From Desarmillaria ectypa (lineage: Eukaryota > Basidiomycota > Agaricomycetes > Agaricales > Physalacriaceae), in contig JAUDYN010000008.1 in NCBI GenBank assembly GCA_030407005.1, forward strand, positions 682,001 to 746,000: DNA of 64,000 nt. Reading direction: 5' to 3'. The translations under genes were made by a program, and so were the position numbers. Below the pieces are notes generated by a model, which was not told where the DNA came from, did no database searches, and saw nothing but the letters and a program-made list of their open reading frames with translations. Below are positions 23,750 to 36,400 of this stretch, piece by piece. The first letter of the stretch is position 1. Each line of letters opens with the position of its first letter.

Positions 23750-24733
23750 CTACAGCCGGGCCTGCAGTGTCTTCATTTGTGCCAACAATGTTGTTGACGA
23801 TGCAGGACAACCAACCCCTGGTCCCTCCAGATTCTGTAATGATATCAGAACCGCCGTAATCCTCGTAATTTGTGATGCAGTCGAGTTATCCGTAGGAAAA
23901 TCTATCGCAACAACTGTATTGTTAACGGCATGGCCAGCGGCAACATTGGCGCTGAGAGACTGCAACGTAATAAGCCTCGCGGGAGATGAAGAGTTGTGTA
24001 CGGAGAACTCACTTTGATGAACGAATTCCTTTCAGGAGGACAAGAGCACGGAATTAGCACTGGGTTACCATCTGCACCGGTAGTTCCGTCGCAGTTACCA
24101 GTGCCGGATGGGTTGATGCCAGCCTCTATTCCAAACTCGGGAACCAGAGATGGGTCAACTCCGCTATCAGTGGTGTTCGTCCCCGTGGAGCTGCCGCTTG
24201 CGACAGAGGAAGCGACAGCGGCTGATGCAGACGAAGACGTTGCTGATGCGGTGGTAGTTCCTTCTTGTATGGCTTTCTGTTGTGCCACGAAAGTAGTTGA
24301 CGCAGCAGGACAACCCTTCCCTGTCCCGTTAAGATTCTGCAAGGTGACCAAGGCGGTCTGAATCCTCGCAAGCTGGGACGCTTGAGAGTCGTCCTCTGGG
24401 AAAGACACCTGTACTGATGGGTTGTTGACAGCAAACCCAGCCTTGACATTGGCGTTCAAAGACTGTTCATAGCATAAGAGTGGAAGTTTCATGAAAGACC
24501 TAGAAGCATACCTGAATGAAAGTATTGCGTTCTGGCGGACATACGCAAGGAATCAAAACGGGGCTCCCGTTGGCTCCCGTAATTCCATCGCAATCTCCAG
24601 TACCTGTGGGGTTGATTCCAGCTTCCAACCCAAACTCAGGAATCAAAGCCGAGTTTACATCTCGTCGGACAGGTGCAGATGTCACAGACACCGCAATAAG
24701 ACTTGCAACGAAGGCAGTAGCAGTAAATTTCAT
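23750..24733 (-). CDS. Secreted protein with two tandem homologous modules
   Basis: Three exons (24733-24512, 24462-24013, 23959-23750) give 293 residues. The start is the ATG followed by signal peptide KFTATAFVASLIAVSVTSA and a probable dibasic site (VRR). The mature protein is two copies of one module. Each opens with a PEFG[L/I]EAGINP segment, then TGANGSPVLIPC and CPPERN[T/S]FI, followed after an intron by SL[N/S]ANV, a Gln/Ser-rich stretch and GCPA[A/S]STT. A Ser/Thr/Ala-rich linker (about 135-165) joins the copies. An intron interrupts both modules at the same codon (FIQ|SLN and FIK|SLS), so exon structure was duplicated with the sequence. I know similar small secreted proteins from mushroom genomes, without assigned function. 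Cys pairs in each module suggest disulfide-stabilised folds. It is divergent from the GH16 gene. Confidence 0.85.
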
Positions 24734-25797
24734 GCTGGATAATCTGGGATTTGAAAGAATGAAGAATGCGGTTAGTGAAGGTGGCTATAGGTTGTAGAGG
24801 AGCGAAAGAGAGCGTAAAAAAAATTAAGCAAAACTCCTGCGTCAAGCAAGGAATTGTCGACTCGGTCGGCAGGCTGAAGAGAAAGTGGGAGTTAAGAAGG
24901 AACAAGCGTTTGTCCATTGTTCAAAGTAGTACCTAAATGTAGTCGATCACCCGGCCCGGTTGTTCTGTTACACTCTCGATGGTCACGCTGTGACACCTGA
25001 TCTCTCTATCATTATGTAGCCATCGTGAAATCGTTGCTGTTCTACAGATCTTCAAGTTCCTATCATTATCTGTAAGCATCATATCTTTCCAGATATATCA
25101 TATTATCAGATCAAGAATTGCTGTTATCCAGCATCTGCCGTATTCATGCGAATGAGACAATAGTACTACTGCCATATCACAGCTTTATAATAAGTATGCT
25201 GCTCCCCCGCTCGCCGAGGCACTTGTACTTGCCTTCTATTCGCTCCATCGAATTTCATCTTGCAACTTGAAGTCCCTCCGAAGTGACTAATCCGCATGGC
25301 AACTCTGGTCGCAAGGCTGATGGAGTTTTTTCTGCCCGAAGGCTGATTGTGTTGATTTTCTCAAATGCTTTCGCAGGCTTCAGTAGAACTCCGATTCATT
25401 GGCGGCGCTGAGTTGAATAAACCGGAATATACCCCCGTTGGGCGACAAAGGAGTGGCCGACGTGCGGTGGACCATGACGTAAATTCTCACCACTGAGTTA
25501 GCTCGCCGCCATCCGTGCCTCTGCAGCTCACTTCAGGCGATTGCGAGCCTTTCAACTTCTGTATACACCGTTCGAGTTTCCTTCCTTCAGCGTCTAGAGT
25601 TAGCAAACTTGCACTTGAAAATAGTGGCCTCATCAACACGCCGGTCGTGGAGCTATCCGCAGTGTTGCCACGGTTCTGCCGCAGCCATTTCATTCCCCCT
25701 TTTCTAAATCCATTTGCCGATAAGCTTGCCGGGCAAAGCACAGTCAATCCTTTTTGTCGACCAATAATTACACTCATACCCTCCTTACTTAACCACC
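24734..25797. promoter_or_regulatory. 1.06-kb divergent intergenic region between two secreted-protein genes
   Basis: This region separates the start codons of the duplicated secreted protein (-) and the GH16 glucanase (+). C/T-rich runs precede the plus-strand start (for example around 25760-25790). Shared control is possible from the arrangement but is not shown by any recognisable site. Confidence 0.35.
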
Positions 25798-27229
25798 ATG
25801 CCAAACCTGGCTCTACTTATCGCACTCACCTTCGTTGCCTGCGAACTTGCCGCAGGAACTACATATGAAATGGTCAAAGAATACGCTGGCTCGGGCTTCT
25901 TTGATGACTGGAAATATTATGACCATTGTGCGTGTCTTCGCTCTGTCATATAGGGCCAAATCTCATTCCATATTGTAGACGACAATCTCACCAACGGAGA
26001 TGCTACGTTTGTTAATTTTTCGTAGGCCCCTTCGACTGCTAATATCTACCACAAAACAGCTTCGTTGGCTCCGGTTCCGACCTAACGTATATAGACTCCA
26101 CAACGAATCGTGCGATCATGAAAGTCGACAATAGCTCCACTGTGGCATACAACTACAAGCGCGACACAGTTCGAATCGCGTCAAAAGACCGGTACGACGT
26201 TGGAAGCATCTGGATAGCGGACATGTACCACGTTCCATATGGCGTAAGTGTTGTCTCGTCTCTTTTCAATTCCTCAGTAACTTTTTTTATGTTGCCTACA
26301 GTGCTCCGTCTGGCCGGCATGGTCCTTCACTATTAATTGACGTGACGTATAAGTACTCATGCTTAATTATTTAGGTGGTCCCAGGCACCCAACTGGCCGA
26401 CGGGCGGGTAAGCCACCGCGCTTTCTTTCAGATCGGCCGCTCTTAATATTCTGATCGCAGAGAAATCGACACCTTTGAGGGAGTGAACCTTGTGACCAGG
26501 AACCAGATGGCTCTGCATACTGAGAGTGGTTGTACACAAGTAGCCCCGGTCCAATCATCCACCCTCATCAATAGCACTGATTGCAATTACAACGCAAATA
26601 GCAACTCAGGTTGTGTCGTGACAGATCCGTCCACAGCGTCGTATGGGGCTAGGTTTGCTTCGTCAGGAGGTGGTGTCTTCGTCACAGAATTCGCAGAGAC
26701 TGGAATATCGTGAGCTTCGGCGCCCATTCCTTGGTTCCATTCCGGTTGCTGACATCTTGCGCAGTATCTGGTTTTTTAACCGCTCCAGTGTCCCCAACAC
26801 TATCTCCTCGAACTCAAGTACCATTAACACTAACGACCTGGGTACACCAGTTGCAAACTGGCCCAATGGTGGATGCAACATTGACAAGTTCTTCTCGGCA
26901 CAGAGTCTAATTTTTGATATCACTCTCTGCGGAGGTAAGTACCTGACCTTCTATAGGATTCAATGCTGAGGTTTCTTGGTGCAGATTTTGCAGGCTCAGC
27001 GTCCGTATTCAATGAAACCTGCTCGGGCACATGCTACACCGACTATGTCATTGGGGATGGCTCTCACTACGATACTGCCTACTTCGATGTTGCTTCAGTG
27101 CGTGTGTATAGCGTTAACGGGACCGATACCACGGTGTCAGGAAGTGGTGCCATGAGCTTGTGGGATTCAAGAACGGCCGCGGTGCTTGGGGCTGCTGGAC
27201 TAGGTGCTGCTGCGTGGCTGGCTATTTGA
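25798..27229 (+). CDS. GH16 endo-1,3(4)-beta-glucanase, GPI-anchored
   Basis: Eight exons (25798-25927, 25979-26021, 26060-26243, 26302-26321, 26375-26407, 26461-26709, 26765-26934, 26985-27229) give 357 residues. An N-terminal signal peptide (NLALLIALTFVACELAAG) is followed by a GH16 domain. The active-site motif GGEIDTFEGVN gives nucleophile E138, D140 and acid/base E143, all present. WPAWWSQAPNWPTGG precedes it, as in Phanerochaete laminarinase Lam16A and relatives, which cut beta-1,3(1,6)-glucans of fungal or plant walls. After the domain, a Ser/Gly-rich stretch ends in a hydrophobic tail (AAVLGAAGLGAAAWLAI), a GPI-attachment signal. The enzyme is therefore probably held at the cell surface and acts in wall remodelling. 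The intron at 26022-26059 is only 38 nt. Exon 4 is a 20-nt micro-exon that restores the WPAW-W junction. Confidence 0.93.
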
Positions 27230-29411
27230 AGTCGAAACCACACACTTTCGTAATATTATAGACTGCGCGCTTGACGTGTTACTGTCAGAAACAGTGATTA
27301 CATACCTCTCCTTTACTGTATGAATAGATTTTATGGACTACAGATGCATACCATGGCCCAGGCTACGAGAGTCGTCGAGAGCGACTTGGCGGATTTGCGT
27401 CTGAGCGGATCATATTGCTCGGCTGGATTTCTAACGCGTCTTCTTTAGTCCGCGCCTCATATGGGCAACGGCTCGAGACGCAGGTACCGTTTTGCATCCC
27501 TATTATGAGATAGATTGTGAGATACCGTGGTACGCGGCGCCTGACACCATTATGTGTCTTGTTACACTGTATCCATGAAAGTTCCTGGATGCACCAACGG
27601 ACGTAGAAATCGCGAGTTGACTAAAGCTCGAAGTCGTCGTAGATGAAACGTGCGCATGGAACCTCATGCACACAAACTTCAAAACTCTTTGGCTCTAGAA
27701 GTTCATTAATATTCTGGAGATGTAGGGTCCCTTTCTCCGGCGCACGCAACTACTCAAGCGTCGACCCCTCGGCTAAATGATCGTCAGGTCCTCGATTCGT
27801 TGACCTCGGACGGAAGTTCTTGATCGACAAATTACTATTGACTTCGGGGAACTTTGTGAGCCCTGTGGAACCCTGCTGATGCTCCATCTGGGAATTCTAT
27901 CATATGCACTGGTTACACCAGGTGTCGGCCCATAGCGGGGTGGCCGCCGACGGCTGTAGCCGTATTCTCCCTGAACTGGGAACAGGTGGTGGTCAAAGCT
28001 GTATAAGCGATAGAAAAGTTCCAATGGTTTCGCGCTATTCGCATAAACACAATAAAGAGCTTTGTCCGATATTAAAGCATCAAAGAAAAAGCTTAACGCC
28101 GAAGTGAAGTTGATTCGAGCTTGCCATAATCTGTTTTATGATTCCGTCAACAGGCCAGAGTAGATAAGTTATTTTATTTGGCTCCGTAAACTGTGAAGGA
28201 CGACAACGTAGTTGCAGCAACATTCGTTTCCCTCTCCAACTTCCCTCGGTGTTCGCATTCTTCCGGATCCTACTCCGCCGGCGTCTGTGAATGGAATTTC
28301 ATCATAGGGCTCGTATGACCGAGGATAGTAAAAGACAGATATTGATAGGTACTGAAGTCCTATTGAGTGACACCTTGTTAAAGAACGGAAAACCTCCTGT
28401 GCAGTCAAAGTGGTACGTGATGTACAAGGGAAGGGGATCATCCGGTAATTCAAATCCGAGCTTGTCGATCTACGCCGATCGCACCAGGGTCTACCTGCGT
28501 TCGCTTTTATCAGACTCGTCATTAACCTCTCCTAGAATAAGGTGCAACATGGAGAAATGTTGTTATGCCTGTGTTTCTTTCAGTGATGGAATTTGCTGTA
28601 CGACTTATAGCACGAGAGGCTCCGCCGAAAAATGTCGCGTAAAAAGCCAAGATCTGAAAGAATTAGTCATTCAGAAAAAGTACTTTGTCTCCCATAGTCG
28701 ACATAAGTTTCCTGTCTACTATGGGCGAACCCTGCACCCGTAAGTATTAGGGAGGCCATTAGAAGAAAACTCCAGTTGAACTTCAGGCTAAGCTTCACTA
28801 CGTGTTTTTCAAGATACTTCCGCGATGGGCATCACGCTTATGCAGCGTTTACGAACAAAAGGACTACTTATCCCAATAACTTCTTCATACGACATACGCA
28901 CCGTGAGGCCCACCAATCGAATAATGACACGCCTCTTGACGACAGAATGACACCATAATTTGACTCGAGTCCTCCTGAATGGTCAATCCTTCTGCTTCTT
29001 TACGGTAGTATTAGCTTGGCGTCAGGTCACGATCCTTCGTAAACTACTTTGCTCAAGGCCACTGGATTTCGGATTGAATGGACTTATTTTAGCGACATCA
29101 GAATACACCTAAACGTTCCTTCTTCACACACATTCGCAACATAAGGGGTGTCAACAGGGTGCTTCTCGTGGGTCCTTACTCCCGCTGCATCTCCTCCGTC
29201 CTTGGGTAACCGGTGAGAAAGAGGCGGCCTCAGAATAGACAACTTAGGTCTCTCCAGAGTCAAACAGTGCTTTTTTCTGGATCTAGCGATATCAAGGAGT
29301 TCTTTACATCCATCCGTAACAAAACAGGAAACATGGTACTAGAACAAAAAGTACTACAGAGTCTCTTGAACAAATTCTACATAGTGATTCTACCTTATCA
29401 AACTTGACTTT
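27230..29411. other. Gene-free stretch, 2.2 kb
   Basis: A 150-codon frame at 28291-28743 (+) overlaps a 117-codon frame on the other strand. Neither has a recognisable motif or a start context I trust, so neither is called. No repeats or RNA genes were seen. Confidence 0.4.
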
Positions 29412-30786
29412 TCACGCTCTCCCACTGTCACTACTTGCCAACCCATCCCGCATATATTCCTCGAACAATGCCTTGTAGTCCCTATGCCATCGACTGAGTG
29501 CCGGTCTACCTTCAGCGATATCCCCAGCGGCCCACATGATCCTCAGCTCATCCACCGCCCTCTTCGTCTCATTATCTGGACAGAGAATATAGAAGTCTCC
29601 GTTCCGCGCCTTGTCAATCATGTAGAGCACCGTTTCTTCGGGAGTCCACGCTCCTTCCGGTTTGCTCGTGAAGTGGAGAGATCCAGCTAGGGGTGTAAAG
29701 GTCCACCCGGGGCTACATATGGGATTAGTTAGACGGAGGGAGGATCTGAGAGCGAGAAAGGCTCACATGAACAGATGAGCGGTCACGTTGGAGTGAGGAC
29801 GTTCCCTTAATTCATAGGCCAGACCCTCTGTCAAGCTCTTTACAGCGGCTTTGGAGGCGTTGTACGCTGCGTTGCCCCTACAGAAGGGATGGGAAAAAAT
29901 GACGTCAGATTTTGTTGCAGAACCCCATAACTGGAAACGAAAAGTGGAACGAGGAGACATACGGAGGATTGGTGATGCCTTGTTTTGAGCCAGTATTGAT
30001 GACCATGGCTTGGTTTTCTTGGTGGAGCATAGACTAAATTGTCACAAATGAATAAGATTGCCAGTATGGTGCGGGATGAGGGGACTTACGGGAACGAAAG
30101 TCTGCTGGACATTCACAATTCTAATGCACGAGGAGGAGGGAAAAAATCAAATAATGCCGCTCAGATGTCAATGACTACCCACCCAAAGAGATTGATATCA
30201 AAGACTTTCTTCCAGTTCTCAATGCCGTCCCAGGACGTGCCTTTAGCTCCAATGCCAGCATTGTTCATGAGAACGGCGACCTGGATAAAGATGAGTTTAC
30301 GTTACGGGGTCCAGCGGCCGGGAGGGTGATGAGGGGGTAGAGCAGGACCACTGGCAATTCATGATCCTCACCTCACCCCAGAGCTCGTAGACCTTGTCCC
30401 TGAGCCTCACAACCTCCTCAAGCTTGGCCACATCTGTGGGCACGACGAGTACGTTGGCCTCGCCGACCACAGCAGCCACATCTTTGCCCACAGATTTTAG
30501 TTTCTCTTCGTCTATATCAGCCAATGCGACCTTCAGCTCAAGCCTGACGACCTCGTGAGAAACTGGGGCGAGCAGGGGGAAAAAAAAAAAAGACAAACTT
30601 GGCAAATTCCAGCGCAGCAGCCCTGCCAATCCCGCTCGCAGCGCCTGTGATGACGGCGACGCGGCCGGAATGAATAACGGGGTGTAGCTCGTCGGCGACT
30701 TGCATGCTGTCGGGTTTGTACGATGAGGTCGCGATAAAGGCAGGGCGGAGAGGGGAGCCGTTTCGACTACGGTCTGATATCGGCAT
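29412..30786 (-). CDS. Short-chain dehydrogenase/reductase
   Basis: Seven exons (30786-30599, 30543-30372, 30280-30183, 30120-30090, 30033-29963, 29877-29767, 29712-29412) give 323 residues. It is a classical SDR: Rossmann glycine motif TGAASGIG (47-54), NNAG, an INTGSKQG segment with the catalytic Ser/Thr position, and YNASK with Tyr192 and Lys196. SDRs oxidise or reduce hydroxyl/keto groups with NAD(P)(H); the substrate cannot be told from sequence. About 40 residues precede the Rossmann core. The C-terminal extension (after PGWTFTPLAG) runs about 100 residues and ends in a helix-rich segment, as in a fungal SDR group of unknown substrate. Exon 4 is only 31 nt. The first intron contains a 12-base homopolymer. 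Confidence 0.9.
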
Positions 30787-31472
30787 GGCGAGCGAAGATA
30801 ATGAGCAGCCGTGAATGAAGAGCTAGTGGTGAGGGCGGTGAGAACAGCGAAGGGTTCGTAGTGGTGGTAAGAGCCAAAGTAGTGGTTAGGGTTTTTTCGA
30901 CGGACCAGGCCCTTCTTTTATAAGTACCTCCGCAGATTCTAAGTACATAAAGGGGTGGGGTCATAATAATATTGCATAATAAATGCGACAATCGATTCTA
31001 TGCAACGCTCGTGCAACTTGCGAAAGGATCACGTTTGCGAGTCATACGTAAGGGGTGCATGCTCTTCGAATCATGAAACGTACCCCATGGCTCGATTTTA
31101 ACACACCCCACAGTTCAATAATAATACTTACACGTCCCGTGGCACCCTGGCTAAAATAACCCACAATTATATTTAGCAAGAGAACTACTATACTTACACG
31201 AGTACTGTACACGGAAGGAGCAACGTGACTAGAACTTGCGAGGAAGAAAGGCGTTCGTTCATTCGTTGAGAGGTATAGAATAGTATACGGTGGAAGCCAA
31301 TACATAATGTGGGTAGTCCAATTTTGGTCATCACAAGGATTCTTTTTTAAATAAAAAGAGCTGGGAATGGGGACACAGAATTCACCGGAGAAAAGATGGA
31401 TCCAAGAACCGAGACTTTGCGACATTTCGCCTTTTCGAATCACAAGGATCCGGCCTGTTATTCCTGTCAGCT
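30787..31472. other. Intergenic region between SDR and VTS1
   Basis: This 686-bp stretch lies upstream of the SDR start and downstream of the VTS1 stop (both minus strand). It should contain the SDR promoter and VTS1 3' untranslated sequence. I see no gene in it. Confidence 0.4.
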
Positions 31473-33450
31473 TCAAGGCGAGCCAACGGCAGAGCTGGAC
31501 TGCGGCGGACCACCCTCAATGCCCATCTTCTTCCTAACCAGCTCAAATGTTTTCAACATCTTCCTTCTCGCCCCAAGCGCAGCCACACCCTTTGCTTCCA
31601 AGGCCGCCTCATCCAGCACAACCATATCCTGCCACTTCATACCCTCAAAGTTCGGTGTATACTTGTGTAGTCTCAAACTCCTCAACCACGCAGGAACATC
31701 GTGCAACAACTGTGGGTCAACGTCGTCCTCAGCTTTGGGCGTCCCGCCGCCTCCAGCACTGTTCGGGCTCTTCATCGTAGCCGACTTAGGCTGATGGCGT
31801 CTGTTGTTATTATTCAGCCCTGCACTCTGAGGCTGTATCCCAAGCCAATTCGCCTGTCCAAATCCACTCGCAGCCATCTGAGCCGCCAATAACTGAGCCT
31901 CGGGAGAGATACCCATGGCGCTCAGCATATTGTTGAACGGACTCATCGGAGGCATCCCACCCATATTGGGCATACCCAACGGAGTCATCCCAAATCCACC
32001 CATCTGCATCCCAAGTCCATTCATCGAGTTGAGGTTCCCCGCACCATCATCATATCGGCCATTGTTTGGGGACGAGCCTGGAAGCCCCGGGCTCCTTGCC
32101 CCAGACCAGTTGGCCCCACCAGGCGCACCAGCACCCAAGTTGGTGTTCCTCAAGTTACCACCACCACGGTTTTGGTTTTGTTGTTGTTGCCCTGCATTGA
32201 TCATATTTCCGTTATCGTCATAGAGGCTGTTTTGAACATCGCGGCTGCCGTCACCTGCAGAGGATTTGGAAGACCGTTTGTGAATCGTAGGGTCGCCCAT
32301 CATGGGAACGCCAGGCGCAGCAGACTTGTTCCAATCGTTCAGCTTGGTGCTCGCGGCGTCGAGCGATTGAGTATTCAAGCGATTTTCTTTCTGGAACATG
32401 GGGATGAGAGGTGTATTGACCATGCTAGCCCAGCTGTCGCCCGCGGGTAATGTCACCTCTCCATTGGAAGGACGGGGCGATCCCACAAACTCGGTGCTCT
32501 TCGGTCGTGAGCCAATGGCTATCTCCTGGGCAGGTCCATTCTGCTCAGTAAGCTGACTTAGCTGCGAACCCCATGTAGTCGGACGCCCATCACCAACTGA
32601 AGGGGACGCAAGCACGGGCGCCGAAATGCGATGCGCCGCGTTGGTCGCCTTAAACTTGGCCCTCTGCTGCGCCAGAGTCGCAGCGGCATCAGCAGATGGC
32701 GGTGGATTGGCAGCAGAATCGGGAGAAAGGTAATTGGAGGAGTTGTCCAGAACGAGTGACTGACGATTTGTTCCGCTAAAATTCCGATTAGTGGGCGAGG
32801 CGGGAAGGCCCGACTTCAGACCCGGCGACTTCATAGACGCCAGCTTCGCCTCCATCTGACTTTGCATCGAACCTGCATAGCATTAGTATTAGTGCACATT
32901 AGACAAAGAAAATCTCACCACCCATTGCGGGACTCAGCAATGCGGTCATTGGGTCCGACCTTGCCATCTGCTGCAAGACAGTAATGAAGAATCTGATCTG
33001 AACTTGCGTCGAATGTTGCAGAAGACTGTAAAGAGCGGCTGTGCGCTCCGCTTCCGAGAGAACCTTAAACCATTGCTCGATGGCACTGAGTTCCTCTTTG
33101 AAATTAACGTCCAAAGAGGCGGCTGCCATCTCCTCTAGGGTGGCTTCGTAGCTCTGAAGGTTTTCGAACCATTGATCGAGCGCTTCCGCTGTTTTGGATT
33201 GTTTTAGGTTAGTAGAAGAGACGGCAAGCGACTGTTACGTACCCTCAGGCGTCTGGAACATGCCAGAACCGCCAAGCAGCTCACTGGTCGGACGAGCATT
33301 GGAACTGATACCGCCGGGGCGGGGAGATGAAGGCACCAGACCGCCATTGCCCCTGGTAGAGGGTCCCAAAGACTGACGTGCAGTGGCGGCCCTTCCGTTG
33401 TCGTTTGCCGGTGACGGGCTGCGACTCGTAGCGGGTGGACGAAGACTCAT
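31473..33450 (-). CDS. VTS1: VTS1-like SAM-domain RNA-binding protein
   Basis: Three exons (33450-33243, 33188-32919, 32872-31473) give 625 residues. A short conserved N-terminal block ([20 protein letters not shown] and the helical segment after it) is followed by a long Ser/Pro/Asn/Gly-rich disordered region. The C-terminal SAM domain covers about residues 551-611 ([19 protein letters not shown], then [18 protein letters not shown]). The [10 protein letters not shown] segment is the RNA-contacting helix of the Vts1/Smaug family, which binds CNGG-loop stem-loops and recruits Ccr4-Not to deadenylate mRNA in the cytoplasm. Domain order and length match fungal Vts1. Low-complexity runs ([11 protein letters not shown], many GM and GG repeats) may support condensation; that is inference. 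Confidence is high because both the N-terminal block and the SAM domain are present. Confidence 0.93.
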
Positions 33451-36400
33451 GATGGTGAAAGATTAAAAGAGATAAGAATGTGTAAACCGATTTTGGTGGG
33501 GCTAGATGTTCCCGACGTCGAGTCGGTCGATGAGAGTAGCTAGAAACAAACTGGGAGCACTGGATGGGTGCTGCTGGGCGTTTGGGTTCTAGACGAGACC
33601 AGCGGAGCCTGCCGGTCTAGCGTACGTGGTCAGCACAAGGAATGGCGAGAGAATCGATTTGGACTTGGATGCCAACAGAGAAGAAGAAAAAACGAGTTGT
33701 ACCCTTGGACCAAAGCTGGGGTGTTGTCAAGGGGGTGTGACTGAAATCCCACGTTGTGGCCCAGACTTGCCTTTTCGGCTGTCTTTGTATTCTGATACTG
33801 CTGGGACTTCAAACATTGTCAGAAACAACGTCAAATGTATACTGGGCACGGTCAACATGATCCTATCCCTTCAAACAGTTGGGCAGAGATTTTCACTGCA
33901 TCGAGGTACTGTCAGAGGACCTCAGCCGAAAGGCACATGTTTAGCGACAACTTTCCACGTTCTGCGGCGAGTTGGTGTTGTCAAGCTGCGCGGCCACAGT
34001 ACATTCAGTTGAATATCTAGGAATCACCGATATTGCAATTGAAGGTGACATTGAGCGATCTGGAATGGACCATCATGAGTAGAATAATGGAAGCGCCCTG
34101 TATCAACCGGGCCTGTGAATTGATGATCTTGACCGGAAATCCATACAGAATGAGAGATTTGTGCGATTGCTAGGTCACTTTCTGGGGGCCTGCCGAATGT
34201 CAGATCTTGAACAAAAATCCATGCAGAATACGCTGGCCGTCCTATTCCCCTCGCCGACGTGAAGTATCATTTCGGTATATATAGCTTCTCATACACGGCG
34301 ATTGGGAGACACTTGTACGGAGGACACAGACCGCACTGCTTCTAACTGCGATGAGCCACTGCTGCCACGGTAAGGCTTTAATATATATATATCTGAGCTA
34401 TTTATGAATACCCGTGAACATTTTAGAGCACATGAAAGAAGGAGAGGTAGTATGACACGCTTGCGGTATCAATCACAATCATGAATTCGGACTTGTCGGG
34501 ACTCACACATATTGGAGCTAGCATACAAATCGCCGGAAGTTAACGGACGTTAGCGCTCCTTAGAACTTAAAAGTACTGCGAAAGCGAGAGTGCGGAGGTG
34601 AAGCCTAAATTGGGAACATCGCGCTCAAAGTCATAAGTTCACGAAGGCGTGAAGTTCTGGGTTATCACCAACTCAAACAGCCTGAAACACAGCGAAGCTG
34701 GGTATTGGCTGCAATTTAATCGTCATAAAGTAGAAGGTCTATTTTGTAGAAGGAAGAAGTTCCTCCGCAGTGTGTATATAAATCGACGGCCACTAACGCC
34801 CATGCAGAAAGTCGGACATGAAGGAGGTGAAGATCAAGTTGCGAATTTGTGCGAACTTTCGGGTGCCACTGTGGAGCCGGTTCATTAGTAGCCTGAGAAG
34901 CCCTCTGATAATTGATGAGGTGTTCGAATTGAGCAGCTCAACGAGTCGTCAATGACTCTTACTCCTGGCGTTCTGTCGCAAAAAAAAAAAAACAGCAACA
35001 TAAAAAACATCCAGGGTTCAGGCTGATAGCCGCCTTGACCCGGAGCTGCGAGCGTCGCCCTTGACGCTTCCTTTATCGATGGCCACTGTCACAACTTGAC
35101 GGTTTCACAGTATTAATGCAAAGTCTGGTCGTACACGGTGAAGTGTACCCGAACCTTATCAATTACTGAAGCCTAACAGGAACAAGAACAGACATCTGCC
35201 TTATCTTTAGACTGACATCAGCAACGAGGCTCTGGCTGACGACGGTCACCTTCGGCGGAGGGAAAGGTCTATTTTCAGTTTAAGATAGCCGCAGCGTGAT
35301 GGGAAGGAAAATCCCACTGTATCTATTGATTGCTACCAGGATTCTTTTTTTCATACATACAAAAGAGAGCCGTCACAATGAAGAAGGCATCCATGCAACA
35401 GAGAACAGCATAAGAACCAGAACGTAAAGATAAGGTTGCGAGGTAGTTTGCAGACGAGAGAGCACAGAATCGCAATCGAGAGATAAGAAAGCGCGCATGC
35501 AAACGTCTCTAATGACGACACGAGATGGGTACAAAAAAGATACTGCCTGGTGCAACAGATACCTCGTAAAGCGATTTCAGAACCAGCGACGATGGTAGCC
35601 AAGCTGCTCGAAGTGAAGAGATACGGCAGGTTCGGAAATGGAAGTAGGTGGCCCTCAGAGATACGATGTAAAGGTCACATAGTATTTTCCTTTATTCGTC
35701 TGGGTTGTCAAGAAATCGTACTTGATGATAGAAGTGCGTTGCTTCCTAGACCGAGCTTGATAGAACAAAACTCCATCTCGACGTTGTTGTGCCATGCGGC
35801 ACTAAAAACCCCGTCCTAAGCAAGAAGAACGTGTTGCATTGCAGACAAAGAAATGTAGAGAAGAGGACGGCGCGTCGCTGGAGCTAAGGGATGAGCGCTC
35901 GGATCTCTGATAACTCCACTAATGAGCGGGCACTCGCGAAAAGAATATTAGTATCAACAGATGGCCCCCAAAATTATTAGTGTTTTTTTACTAGTCGCAG
36001 AAAAGGTCAGAAAGTGCAAATAAGGACATCAAAATGGCGCTTAAAACGCAAGGGAGACGCGCTTTTGACGCAGCGAGATAGAATAATCACGTAGTCGTGT
36101 CTTTGCATCACTAGGGCAGATCAAGTGAATTCCGGCACTTGGTTTTGAGGAGCATAACTTTGCCACGAATTACAATGAGGGAGTTCCTAGATATTAATGC
36201 CAACTTGCAAAACATTTTACGGCGCGATGTTGTTTACGGCCATGACGTTAAGAGACCTAATCGAGAAAATCCATCAACGTACAAGGAAGACAGAAATATT
36301 GTCATACCTTGTGTTAATAAGTTGCGATGCGGCCGGTTTGAGAGAAGAAAAAGAGGGTGTATCAGAAATACTGCGGAGGATACGATGCCTTGTAAAGTCC

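Noticed and set aside
28291..28743. 150-codon frame with several Cys residues
   Set aside because: It overlaps an equally long opposite-strand frame, and no motif or signal peptide was seen.
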